Origin: Agromyces sp. Root81
GTDB taxonomy: Bacteria; Actinomycetota; Actinomycetes; Actinomycetales; Microbacteriaceae
Length of the DNA: 64,000 bases
NCBI RefSeq assembly: GCF_001429165.1
Contig: NZ_LMIR01000004.1
Coordinates: forward strand, 62,001-126,000
Direction of reading: 5' to 3'
The notes under the pieces are model-generated. The model ran no database searches and had not been told where the DNA came from. It worked only from the letters and a program-made list of their open reading frames with translations. The stretch's first letter is position 1. Each line of letters opens with the position of its first letter. Both the position numbers and the translations under genes were made by a program. Positions 16,961 through 24,960 of this stretch are shown piece by piece.

Positions 16961-18355
16961 TCACACCATGGTCAACGCGACACCCGGCTCCCGGAGGATC
17001 GCACCGACGTCGGCGAGGAAGCGCGAGCCCTGCGCCCCGTCGACGAGCCGGTGGTCGAACGAGAGGCTCAGGGTCATCATCTCGCGGAGCGCGATCTCGC
17101 CGCGGTACTCCCACGGCTGACGGCGCACCGCGCCCATCGCGAGGATCGCCGCCTCCCCCGGGTTCAGGATCGGCGTGCCCGCGTCGATGCCGAAGACGCC
17201 GATGTTCGTGATCGAGATCGTGCCGCCCGAGAGATCGGCCGGGCTCGTGCGCCCGGCGCGCGCGGTCTCCGCGAGCGCGGCGATGGCGTCGGCGAGCTCG
17301 GCGAGCGTCATGCGCTCCGCCGCCTTCACATTCGGCACGACGAGGCCGCGCTCGGTCGCGGCGGCGATGCCGAGGTTGACCCCGCCGAACCGCACGATCT
17401 CCTGCGCCTCCTCGTCCCACCGGGAGTTGATCTCGGGGGTGCGGCGAGCCGCGATGCACACGGCCTTCGCGACGACCGTGAGCGGCGTCACCTTGCGGCC
17501 CGCGAAGTCGCGATCGTCGCGCAGCCCGCGGAGCAGCTCCATCGTGGCCGTCACGTCGACGGTCAGGAACTCGGTGACGTGGGGCGCGGTGAACGCGCTC
17601 CGCACCATCGCCGCAGCGGTGTGCTTGCGCACCCCCTTGATCGGGATCCGCGTCTCGGCGGGCGCTTCGGCGCGACCGGCCGCCGTGAGCGACGACACGT
17701 CGTCGGGCACCGGCATCGCGAGAGCGGATGCCGCGCGCTCGACGTCGTCACGAGTGATCAGGCCGCGCTCGCCGCTGCCGTCGATCGTCTCGAGGTCGAG
17801 GCCGAGATCGCGGGCGAGCTTGCGCACGGGCGGCGTCGACCGAGGGCGTTCGGTGCGCGCCGTCACAGAGGCGGCCGCCGCAGCGACCACCGGCTCGACG
17901 CGCTGAGATTCGGGCACCGACGGCACGAGGTCGGCGGCGAGCGCCCCGCGCCGGGCGCGGCGCTTCGGTCCACTCTCGGCCGCGGCGCCGTAGCCGACGA
18001 GGTTCGGCCCTGGCGCGGCGTCGGCCGCGGCATCCGCATCGGGGCTCGGCGAGGCCTGGACGGTGTGCGCCGCAGACGCGGCACCTGCGGCCGGCGCCGA
18101 GCCAGGGGCATCCGCCTCACCGGTGTCGCAGGAGAAGAGCGGGGCGCCGACGTCGATCGTCTCCCCCTCTGCCGCATGCAGCGCCGTGATGACGCCGGCG
18201 TACGGCGACGGCAGCTCGACGACGGCCTTCGCGGTCTCGACGTCGGCGATGATCTGGTTGAGCTCGACGCGATCGCCCACGGCGACGCGCCAGGCGACGA
18301 GCTCGGACTCGGTGAGACCTTCGCCGAGGTCGGGCAGCGGGAAGCTCCGGATCAT
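16961..18355 (-). CDS. bkdC: Branched-chain alpha-keto acid dehydrogenase E2 (dihydrolipoyl acyltransferase)
   Basis: 464 residues. One lipoyl domain (PLPDLGEGLTESELVAW, lipoyl Lys43 in ETAKAVVELPSP), a Pro/Ala-rich linker, a peripheral-subunit binding segment (PPVRKLARDLGLDLETIDGSGERGLITRDDVERA) and the catalytic domain with SFDHRLVDGAQG near residue 433. The ATG at 18355 is preferred because GGAGG lies 7 nt upstream; the GTG at 18361 would have the same GGAGG only 1 nt away. Forms the core of the complex with the two E1 genes just upstream. No E3 gene is present in the window. Confidence 0.93.
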   Translation of the reverse strand: MIRSFPLPDLGEGLTESELVAWRVAVGDRVELNQIIADVETAKAVVELPSPYAGVITALHAAEGETIDVGAPLFSCDTGEADAPGSAPAAGAASAAHTVQASPSPDADAAADAAPGPNLVGYGAAAESGPKRRARRGALAADLVPSVPESQRVEPVVAAAAASVTARTERPRSTPPVRKLARDLGLDLETIDGSGERGLITRDDVERAASALAMPVPDDVSSLTAAGRAEAPAETRIPIKGVRKHTAAAMVRSAFTAPHVTEFLTVDVTATMELLRGLRDDRDFAGRKVTPLTVVAKAVCIAARRTPEINSRWDEEAQEIVRFGGVNLGIAAATERGLVVPNVKAAERMTLAELADAIAALAETARAGRTSPADLSGGTISITNIGVFGIDAGTPILNPGEAAILAMGAVRRQPWEYRGEIALREMMTLSLSFDHRLVDGAQGSRFLADVGAILREPGVALTMV

Positions 18356-18357
18356 GC

Positions 18358-19368
18358 TCACGCCTCCACCCCGCTCAGCGAGTTCGGCCGGCCCAGCACC
18401 CGGTCGACCCCGTCGAGGATGCGGTCGAGGTCGGGCAGGTGGTGCCGCTCGAGCTTCGCCGGCGGGTAGGGGATGTCGTGGCCGGTGACGCGCACCGGCG
18501 CGGCCTCGAGGAACTCGAAGCAGCGCTCGGTGATCGAGGCCGCGATCTCCGCCCCCACCCCGCCCTGCTGCCCGGCCTCGTGCGTGATCACGAGCCGGCC
18601 GGTGCGGCGCACTGAGGCCTCGATGGTCGCGTAGTCGACGGGTGCGAGCGAGCGCAGGTCGATGACCTCGATCGAGACCCCGTCTTCGGCGGCGGCAGTG
18701 GCGACATCGCGTGCCGTCGGCACGAGCCCCCCGTAGGTCACGAGGGTCACGTCACTGCCGGTCGTCACCGTCGTCGCGACGCCCATCGGCCGGGCGTCGG
18801 CGAGGTTCGCCGTCTCGTCGACCTCGCCCTTCACGTGGTAGCGCCGCTTCGGCTCGAAGAACAACACGGGGTCGTCGCTCGCGATCGCCTGGCGGATCAT
18901 CACGTAGGCGTCGGCCGGGTTCGAGCACGCAACGACGCGCAGGCCGGCGGTGTGCGCGAAGTACGCCTCGGGCGACTCCGAGTGGTGCTCGGCCGCGCCG
19001 ATGCCGCCGCCGAACGGCACCCGGATCGTGATCGGCATGCGCACGTTGCCGTGCGAGCGGTAGTGCAGCTTGGCGACCTGCGCGACGATCTGGTCGAACG
19101 CCGGGTAGATGAAGCCGTCGAACTGGATCTCGATGACGGGGCGGAAGCCGCGATACGCGAGTCCGACCGCGGTGCCGACGATGCCGGCCTCGGAGAGCGG
19201 GGTGTCGACGACCCGCTTCGCCCCGAACTCCGCCTTCAGCCCGTCGGTGACGCGGAAGACGCCGCCGAGGGTGCCGATGTCCTCGCCCATGAGCACGACC
19301 TTGTCGTCGTCGGCGAGCGAGCGCCGGAGCCCGGCGTTGAGGGCCTTCGCGAGCGTGAGCGTGGTCAT
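18358..19368 (-). CDS. bkdB: Branched-chain alpha-keto acid dehydrogenase E1 beta subunit
   Basis: 336 residues, standard length. LTLAKALNAGLRRSLADDDKVVLMGEDIG, RVVDTPLSEAGIVGTAVGLAYRG, EIQFDGFIYPAFDQI and the C-terminal VITHEAGQQGGVGAEIAA are hallmark E1-beta segments; the PYR-domain Glu is in GEDIG/EAGI. Together with E1 alpha it decarboxylates 2-keto acids of Val, Leu and Ile using thiamin diphosphate. Its ATG overlaps the E1 alpha stop (ATGA), and its stop lies 2 nt before the E2 start, so the three are one operon. Confidence 0.94.
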   Translation of the reverse strand: MTTLTLAKALNAGLRRSLADDDKVVLMGEDIGTLGGVFRVTDGLKAEFGAKRVVDTPLSEAGIVGTAVGLAYRGFRPVIEIQFDGFIYPAFDQIVAQVAKLHYRSHGNVRMPITIRVPFGGGIGAAEHHSESPEAYFAHTAGLRVVACSNPADAYVMIRQAIASDDPVLFFEPKRRYHVKGEVDETANLADARPMGVATTVTTGSDVTLVTYGGLVPTARDVATAAAEDGVSIEVIDLRSLAPVDYATIEASVRRTGRLVITHEAGQQGGVGAEIAASITERCFEFLEAAPVRVTGHDIPYPPAKLERHHLPDLDRILDGVDRVLGRPNSLSGVEA

Positions 19369-20516
19369 CGTGCGCCTCCTTCGGCGGTCTCGGATGCCGC
19401 AGCGCCCGTCTCGTCGAACATCGCGAGGTAACGCGTGTAGTGGTCGCGCTGGCGCTCGACGTGGCTGTTGGGCTCGGCGTAGACGTGGTCGAAGACGGTC
19501 AGCGCCTCGGGGTCGGCGATCGTCGTGAGCGCGGCACGGAGCTCAGCGGCCGCGCGGTCGGCGTCGGCCCCGACCTCGCGCTCGAGACCGGCGACGTCGA
19601 CACCGGATGCCTCGAGCAGCGCGAGCACTCGTGCGAGCGGGTCGCGTTCGCGCCATTCGGCGAGCTCCTCGTCGGTGCGGTAGCGCTTCGGGTCGTCGGC
19701 TGTCGTGTGCGGCCCCATGCGGTACGTGACGGCCTCGATGAACGTCGGCCCCTCGCCGCGGCGGGCGCGGTCGAGGGCGATGCGGGTGGCCGCGAGCACG
19801 GCGAGCACGTCGTTGCCGTCGACGCGCACGCCCGGCATGCCGAAGCCGTCGGCGCGGCGGGCGAGGTGCTGCTTCGACTGCAGGCCGACCGGTTCGGAGA
19901 TCGCCCACTGGTTGTTCTGGCAGAAGAAGACGACCGGGGCGTCGAAGCTCGCGGCGAAGACGAGCGCCTCGTTGACGTCGCCCTCGCTCGTGGCGCCGTC
20001 GCCGAAGTAGGCGATGGCCGCGGCGTCAGAGCCCTCCCATGCTGCGCCCATGGCATAGCCGGTGGCGTGCAGCGTCTGGGCGCCGATGATGATCTGCGGC
20101 ACGGCCATGCCGTGCTCGAACGGGTTCCAGCCGGAGGCCGTGCTGCCGCGCCAGACGGAGAGGAGGTCGGCAGGTGCGACGCCGCGGACCCACGCGAGCG
20201 CGTGCTCGCGGTAGCTGGAGAAGATGAAGTCGTCGTCGCGGAGCGCGCGGCCCGAGCCGATCTGCGCGGCCTCCTGGCCGGCGAGCGGCGGCCAGAGCCC
20301 GAGTTCGCCCTGCCGCTGGAGCGCGGTGGCCTCGGTGTCGATGCGACGCACGATCGCCATGTCGCGGTAGAGGCGGCCGAGCGCACCGAGGTCGATGTCG
20401 GCGATCCACGGATCGAACTCCGCGTTCGCGTGGCGTTCGCCCGTGGGAGTCACGAGCTGCACGAAGTCGTCGGGCCTCGTCAAGAGGCCGGTGGCGTCTC
20501 GGTCTGATGGGGTCAT
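19365..20516 (-). CDS. bkdA: Branched-chain alpha-keto acid dehydrogenase E1 alpha subunit
   Basis: 383 residues from the ATG at 20516, where GAGGAT lies 8 nt upstream. The thiamin diphosphate motif is GDGATSEGDVNEAL through FCQNN (from about residue 171); SSYREHALAWVRG and TYRMGPHTTADDPKRYR are the E1-alpha substrate and phosphorylation-loop-like regions. The sequence fits BCKDH better than pyruvate dehydrogenase (ATGYAMGAAW, HTTADDP), and the surrounding leucine genes support that. First gene of the bkd operon; an Lrp/AsnC gene is divergent from it. Confidence 0.93.
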   Translation of the reverse strand: MTPSDRDATGLLTRPDDFVQLVTPTGERHANAEFDPWIADIDLGALGRLYRDMAIVRRIDTEATALQRQGELGLWPPLAGQEAAQIGSGRALRDDDFIFSSYREHALAWVRGVAPADLLSVWRGSTASGWNPFEHGMAVPQIIIGAQTLHATGYAMGAAWEGSDAAAIAYFGDGATSEGDVNEALVFAASFDAPVVFFCQNNQWAISEPVGLQSKQHLARRADGFGMPGVRVDGNDVLAVLAATRIALDRARRGEGPTFIEAVTYRMGPHTTADDPKRYRTDEELAEWRERDPLARVLALLEASGVDVAGLEREVGADADRAAAELRAALTTIADPEALTVFDHVYAEPNSHVERQRDHYTRYLAMFDETGAAASETAEGGAR

Positions 20517-20682
20517 CGTCGATCCTCGCTGTCGGCGGGCTCGCTTCGTGGGCTGCCCGCGCCCGGCGACTCTGCCGGATACCCAGAGCGTACGTCGATC
20601 TTGCACACAGCTCAACCAACAAGAGTGCCGCTGAGCATGTTGCACGGTTCGCTCGACCGTTCGACTGCTATCGTGTGGCGTT
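20517..20682. promoter_or_regulatory. Divergent promoter region, bkd operon and Lrp-type gene
   Basis: 166 bp between the bkdA and Lrp-family starts. It is less GC-rich around 20600-20650 and contains TTGCAC at 20601 and 20640 and a short dyad CGGT/ACCG near 20646-20660. TATCGT at 20669-20674 fits a minus-10 for the Lrp gene. Lrp proteins commonly control bkd genes, so binding here is likely, but I see no clear palindromic Lrp site. Confidence 0.4.
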
Positions 20683-21141
20683 ATGACCGGTTACGACGCT
20701 GTTGACAAGGCGCTGCTCACGGCGCTCGCCCCCGACCCGAGGGCGACCGTGGTGGCGCTCGCCGACCGTCTCGGCCTCTCGCGCAACACGGTGCAGGCGC
20801 GCATGGCGCGCCTCGAGGCATCCGGCGCCTTCCTCTCCTTCGAGCGCAGCATGGACCCGGCGCCGCTCGGGTACCCGATCGAGGCGTTCGTCTCCGTGCA
20901 CGTGCGCCAGAAGCTGCTCGGCGACGTCGTCGACGAGATCGGGCGCATCCCCGAGGTGATCCAGGCGCACGGGCTCTCGGGGTCGATCGACCTGCTCGTG
21001 CGAGTGGTCTGCCGCGACGCGCACGACCTCTTCCGCATCGACGGCGAGATCCTCGCGATCGACGGCGTCGAACGCACCGAGACCTCGCTCGCGATGGGCG
21101 AGCTCATCCCCTACCGACTGGCGCCGCTGCTCGAACGCTGA
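20683..21141 (+). CDS. Lrp/AsnC family transcriptional regulator (BkdR-like)
   Basis: 152 residues. Helix-turn-helix at about residues 6-50 (DKALLTALAPDPRATVVALADRLGLSRNTVQARMARLEASGAF), then the RAM/AsnC ligand domain (AFVSVHVRQK, IQAHGLSGSIDLLVRVVCRDAHDL). Its place, divergent from the E1 alpha gene, matches BkdR, which responds to branched-chain amino acids; the ligand is inferred. TATCGT 8 nt before the ATG and no ribosome binding site suggest a leaderless mRNA. Confidence 0.9.
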   Translation: MTGYDAVDKALLTALAPDPRATVVALADRLGLSRNTVQARMARLEASGAFLSFERSMDPAPLGYPIEAFVSVHVRQKLLGDVVDEIGRIPEVIQAHGLSGSIDLLVRVVCRDAHDLFRIDGEILAIDGVERTETSLAMGELIPYRLAPLLER

Positions 21142-21155
21142 GGCGGCAGCGCGCG

Positions 21156-23039
21156 TCAGCCGAAGAGCTCGATGTGCTCCTCCTCCGGCCCGAGCTCCGG
21201 TTCCGAACGGAGCTCGAGGACGGAGCCGACGCGTTCGAGCTCGAGCACGACGATCTCGTTCCTCCCCGCACTGAGCAGCGGGCCGGGCACGTAGAGGGTC
21301 ACCTGCGGTCCGACCTCCCAGTAGCGGCCGAGCAGGAAGCCGTTGATCCAGAGGAAGCCCTTCCCGAAATCGGGCAGCGCGAAGAAGGCGTCAGCCGGAG
21401 CTTCGAGGTCGAGGGTGGCGCGGAAGAACCCGGGGCGGGTGTCTCCCTCGTGCTCCGAGACCTCGGCTTCCGCGTCGGCGAGTCGGCTCGCCGCCGGCGT
21501 CACCTCGGCGAGTTGAGCCGCGCCCCACTCCGCGATCGGCAACGATAGGCTCTGCCAGCCCTGCACGAGTCGACGGTCGACCTGCACGGTGCCGAGGATG
21601 CCCTTGCCTTCGCCGAGCATCGGCCCGTAGTTGATGCGCCCCTGGTTCTCGACGAGGATCTCGAGCTCGACCCGCTCTCCCCGGCCCTCGACACCGATCC
21701 CGTCGAGCGCTTCGACCTCGTCGACGATGCCGACGAGGCGGCCGTCGATCCACACGTGCGCGCGATCGTGCAGGCCGCGGATCGTGAGCGTGCTCGATCC
21801 GGTGGGGAGAATCGGGTGCGCTCGGTACAGCACCAGGCCGGCGTCCTGTCCGAGCTCCTCGAAGCTGCGTGGGGCGGGCGTCACCGGCGCGCCGGGTGCA
21901 CCACCGACGGCGCGAAGCGCCGGAAGCAGGTCGGCCGCAGGCGTGAACGGAACCCGTGCCGCCTGCAGCACCGGCCGATCGGCCGGGGCCGGCGGCGGCT
22001 CGATGCCCGTGAACGCCGTGAGGCTCGAGCGGAGCACCCGGCCCTTCGCCGTCATGCGCCCCTGTTCGCTCACCGGGGCATCCGAGTCGTAACTCGTCGT
22101 CGTGGGGGTGAGTACCCGTCCGTCATGGTTCGCCCCCGACCACAGGCCGAAGTTCGTACCTCCATGTGCCATGTAGATGCTGACCGATCCGCCCAGCGAG
22201 AGGATGTCGTCGACGACGCCCACCGCACTCTCCGGCGCCCGCACATGGTGCCGGCCACCCCAGTGGTCGAACCAGCCGTTCCAGTACTCGGCGCAGAGGA
22301 ACGGCTCGCCATCGCGCCGCGAGCGGAGCAGCGCAGCCGCCTCACCCGCACGCGAGCCGAACGTCGCCGTCGCGAGCACGTCAGGCAAGGTCCCGCCGTC
22401 GAGCATGAGTTCGGTCGGACCGTCAGCCGTGTACAGGAGTTCGTCGATCCCGCGCTCGACCAAGGCCTGACGGAGCCAACGCAGGTAGCCGAGGTCGTCG
22501 CCGTAACTGCCGAACTCGTTCTCGAGCTGCACGGCGACGATCGGCCCGCCTCGGCCAGCCTGCAGGCCCGCGAGGCGCGGGATGAGTTCGTCGAACCACT
22601 CGGCGACCGCGGCAAGGTACTGCTCGTCGCTCGACCGAGGACGCAGCCCGGGCCGCGCAGTGAGCCAGGCCGGGAATGCCCCGTTGTCCCATTCGGCGCA
22701 GATGTACGGTCCGGGCCGCACGATGACGTCGAATCCGAGTTCACCGGCGAGGCGGATGAACGCCTCGAGGTCCCGCCATCCGCTGAAATCGGCCGGCCCG
22801 TTCGTACGCTGGTGGAAGTTCCACGCCACGTACGTGTCGATCGTGTTCAGTCCGAGCGCCGCCAGCCGCTCGAGCCGGTCGCGCCACAGCTCGGGGTGGA
22901 CGCGGAAGTAGTGGATCGATCCGCTCAGCACGCGATGCGGTCGACCCGCGCGGAGGAGTTCGCCGTCGCGGAAGGTGAGCAGCGGCACGGATGGCTCGGC
23001 GGGAGAGTCGTCGAGCGAGGTGCTGTGGAAGGTGGTCAC
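21156..23039 (-). CDS. Glycoside hydrolase family 35 beta-galactosidase
   Basis: 627 residues, cytosolic (no signal peptide). The family-35 barrel fills the first half: HRVLSGSIHYFRVHPELWRDRL, DTYVAWNFHQ, the acid/base in QLENEFGSYG (Glu175) and the nucleophile in CAEYWNGWFDHWGG (Glu251). C-terminal jelly-roll domains follow (FLWINGFLLGRYWEVGPQVTLYVPGPLL). GTG start at 23039 overlaps the permease stop (GTGA) with GGAG 7 nt upstream. It is the last gene of a sugar ABC operon, so it likely hydrolyses an imported beta-galactoside. Confidence 0.94.
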   Translation of the reverse strand: MTTFHSTSLDDSPAEPSVPLLTFRDGELLRAGRPHRVLSGSIHYFRVHPELWRDRLERLAALGLNTIDTYVAWNFHQRTNGPADFSGWRDLEAFIRLAGELGFDVIVRPGPYICAEWDNGAFPAWLTARPGLRPRSSDEQYLAAVAEWFDELIPRLAGLQAGRGGPIVAVQLENEFGSYGDDLGYLRWLRQALVERGIDELLYTADGPTELMLDGGTLPDVLATATFGSRAGEAAALLRSRRDGEPFLCAEYWNGWFDHWGGRHHVRAPESAVGVVDDILSLGGSVSIYMAHGGTNFGLWSGANHDGRVLTPTTTSYDSDAPVSEQGRMTAKGRVLRSSLTAFTGIEPPPAPADRPVLQAARVPFTPAADLLPALRAVGGAPGAPVTPAPRSFEELGQDAGLVLYRAHPILPTGSSTLTIRGLHDRAHVWIDGRLVGIVDEVEALDGIGVEGRGERVELEILVENQGRINYGPMLGEGKGILGTVQVDRRLVQGWQSLSLPIAEWGAAQLAEVTPAASRLADAEAEVSEHEGDTRPGFFRATLDLEAPADAFFALPDFGKGFLWINGFLLGRYWEVGPQVTLYVPGPLLSAGRNEIVVLELERVGSVLELRSEPELGPEEEHIELFG

Positions 23040-23941
23040 TTGATGGCTCCGGCGGTGAGGCCCGCACGCCAGAAGCGCTGCAGGCAGAGGAAGGCGACGA
23101 CGAGGGGGAGGATCGACAGGAACGCGGCAACGACGACCGTGCCGGCCGGGATCTGGCCCTGCGACGCGGACCAGCCGGCGAGACCGACGACGACCGGTTG
23201 CAGCGAGGTGTCGTTGAGCACCATCGCCGGCAGCAGGTAGTTGTTCCACACCTCGACGAACTGGAACAGGAAGATCGTCACGAGCGCCGGCGCCATGATG
23301 CGGGCCGAGACCGAGCGGAAGATGCGGAACTCCCCCGCGCCGTCGAGCCGTCCGGCCTCGATGAGCTCGTCGGGCACCGCCTGCGACGCGAAGACGCGGG
23401 CGAGGTACACCCCGAACGGGCTGACGACCGACGGGAGCAGCATGGCGAACGGCGTGTTCAGGAGGCCGACCTGGTTGAACATCAGGAACAGCGGAAGCGT
23501 GAACATGATCTTCGGGATGAGCACGGCAGCGAGGATGGCGCCGAACACGACGCCGCGCCCCCGGAACTCGTACTTCGCGATCGCGTACCCCGCCATCGCC
23601 GAGATGACCGTGCCGAAGAGTGCGGCGGTGCCGGCGTAGAACACGCTGTTCAGCATCCAGCGACCGAAGATCCCGTCGTGGGCCTCGAAGACGAGCGCGA
23701 TGTTCTCGAACAGCGCGAACCCGTCGAACCACAGGCCGCTGCCGCTGAACTGGTGGCCGGCCGGTTTCGTGCTCGCCACGACGAGCCACCAGACCGGGGC
23801 GAGGAAGTAGAAGGTCGTGATCGCAAGGACCGTCATCACGCCGATCCGGCTTGCGAGGCTGGTGTCGCGCTGCCCACCCGGGCGAGCACCGGAATCGCGT
23901 TGCTTCGGCGGGCGTGTTGCGGAGACGAGTGTCGGCGTCAT
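23036..23941 (-). CDS. Carbohydrate ABC transporter permease (MalG type)
   Basis: 301 residues with six predicted membrane helices starting at about residue 38 (VMTVLAITTFYFLAPVWWLVVAST). The ABC-contact EAA loop is DELIEAGRLDGAGEFRIFRSVSARIMAPAL. It belongs to the CUT1 (MalFG-like) group for oligosaccharides. The ATG at 23941 overlaps the stop of the upstream permease. No ATPase gene is in the locus, so a shared MsiK-like ATPase elsewhere is expected, as is common in actinobacteria. Confidence 0.93.
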   Translation of the reverse strand: MTPTLVSATRPPKQRDSGARPGGQRDTSLASRIGVMTVLAITTFYFLAPVWWLVVASTKPAGHQFSGSGLWFDGFALFENIALVFEAHDGIFGRWMLNSVFYAGTAALFGTVISAMAGYAIAKYEFRGRGVVFGAILAAVLIPKIMFTLPLFLMFNQVGLLNTPFAMLLPSVVSPFGVYLARVFASQAVPDELIEAGRLDGAGEFRIFRSVSARIMAPALVTIFLFQFVEVWNNYLLPAMVLNDTSLQPVVVGLAGWSASQGQIPAGTVVVAAFLSILPLVVAFLCLQRFWRAGLTAGAIK

Positions 23942-24852
23942 CGCTCGCCCCTGCCCGTCACCTTGAAGAAGACGAAGGAGGCAACGCCGACGAGTACCGC
24001 GAGCACGACCGACTGGGCTGCAGCGTACGGATAGTTCTGCGCGGCCACAGAGGCCTGGGCGGCCATCAGCGGCGTGTAGGTCGAGGTGATCGCGCCCCCC
24101 GAGATCGGCTTCAGCACCGTCGGCTCGTTGAACAGCTGTGCGGACCCGATGATCGAGAACACCGTCGTGAGAATGATCGCGGGCCGGACCATCGGAATCT
24201 TGATGCTCCATGCGATGCGCGTCGCCGAGGCGCCGTCGAGCTTCGCGGCTTCGAGCATCTCACCCGGGATGGTCTGCAGCGCCGAGTAGATGATGAACAT
24301 GTTGTAGCCGGTCCAGCACCAGGTCACGACGTTCGCGACCGACCAGAGCGCGAGCTCCTCGCTGAAGAACGGGATCGTGAAGCCGAACGCCTGCTCGAGG
24401 AAGCCGTTGATGGGGCTCGTGACCGGTGAGTAGAGGAACGACCACATGACCGCCGCGACGACCGTGGGCACGGCGAACGGCAGGAAGCTCGCCAGCCGGA
24501 AGAACCCGCGCCCCCTGGCCGACTTCGAGTCGAGCAGGAGCGCGATCAGCAGGGCGAGCCCGAGCATGATCGGCACCTGCACCGCGCCGAAGACCAGCAC
24601 TCGACCGAGCGATGCGACGAACTCGTCATCGCTGAACACACGGGCGTAGTTGGCGAACGGATCGAAGGAGAGCGTCGGTGCCGCGAGTCCCAGACCGCTG
24701 CGCTGCAACGTGAACAGGCTCTGCACGAACGCGAAGACGATCGGCGCGACGTACATCGCGGCGAACAGCGCGAGGAAGGGCAGTAGGAACAACCATGGCG
24801 TGCGCCATCTGAGCGTGCGGGCGCTCGCTCCGTTCGCGGTGATCGCGGTCAT
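23938..24852 (-). CDS. Carbohydrate ABC transporter permease (MalF type)
   Basis: 304 residues with six membrane helices (first at WLFLLPFLALFAAMYVAPIVFAFV). The EAA loop reads PGEMLEAAKLDGASATRIAWSIKIPMVRPAI. ATG at 24852 with GGAG just upstream was chosen; the longer frame to 24936 crosses the hairpin at 24900-24936 and is charged and unlike the family. It pairs with the downstream MalG-type permease to form the membrane channel for the binding protein encoded just upstream. Confidence 0.92.
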   Translation of the reverse strand: MTAITANGASARTLRWRTPWLFLLPFLALFAAMYVAPIVFAFVQSLFTLQRSGLGLAAPTLSFDPFANYARVFSDDEFVASLGRVLVFGAVQVPIMLGLALLIALLLDSKSARGRGFFRLASFLPFAVPTVVAAVMWSFLYSPVTSPINGFLEQAFGFTIPFFSEELALWSVANVVTWCWTGYNMFIIYSALQTIPGEMLEAAKLDGASATRIAWSIKIPMVRPAIILTTVFSIIGSAQLFNEPTVLKPISGGAITSTYTPLMAAQASVAAQNYPYAAAQSVVLAVLVGVASFVFFKVTGRGER

Positions 24853-24899
24853 TTCACTCCTGTCGTGATGCACCGTAGTGCGGTCGTGGCACGGTTCCT

Positions 24900-24936
24900 G
24901 TGGATGGCGGGCCGGGCTCTTCGGCCCGCCATCCAC
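24900..24936 (-). terminator. Intercistronic stem-loop between binding protein and permease genes
   Basis: A perfect 14-bp stem (24900-24913 with 24923-24936) and 9-nt loop follows the binding-protein stop by 24 nt and ends 47 nt before the permease start. No T-run follows. In sugar ABC operons such hairpins stabilise the binding-protein mRNA or partly stop transcription, giving more binding protein than permease. Confidence 0.7.
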
Positions 24937-24960
24937 GATGCGGTGGAGACGCGTCGGATG

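Noticed and set aside
18353..18361. GTG at 18361 as the start of the E2 gene
   Set aside because: GGAGG lies only 1 nt before it but 7 nt before the ATG at 18355, which also starts the conserved lipoyl domain.
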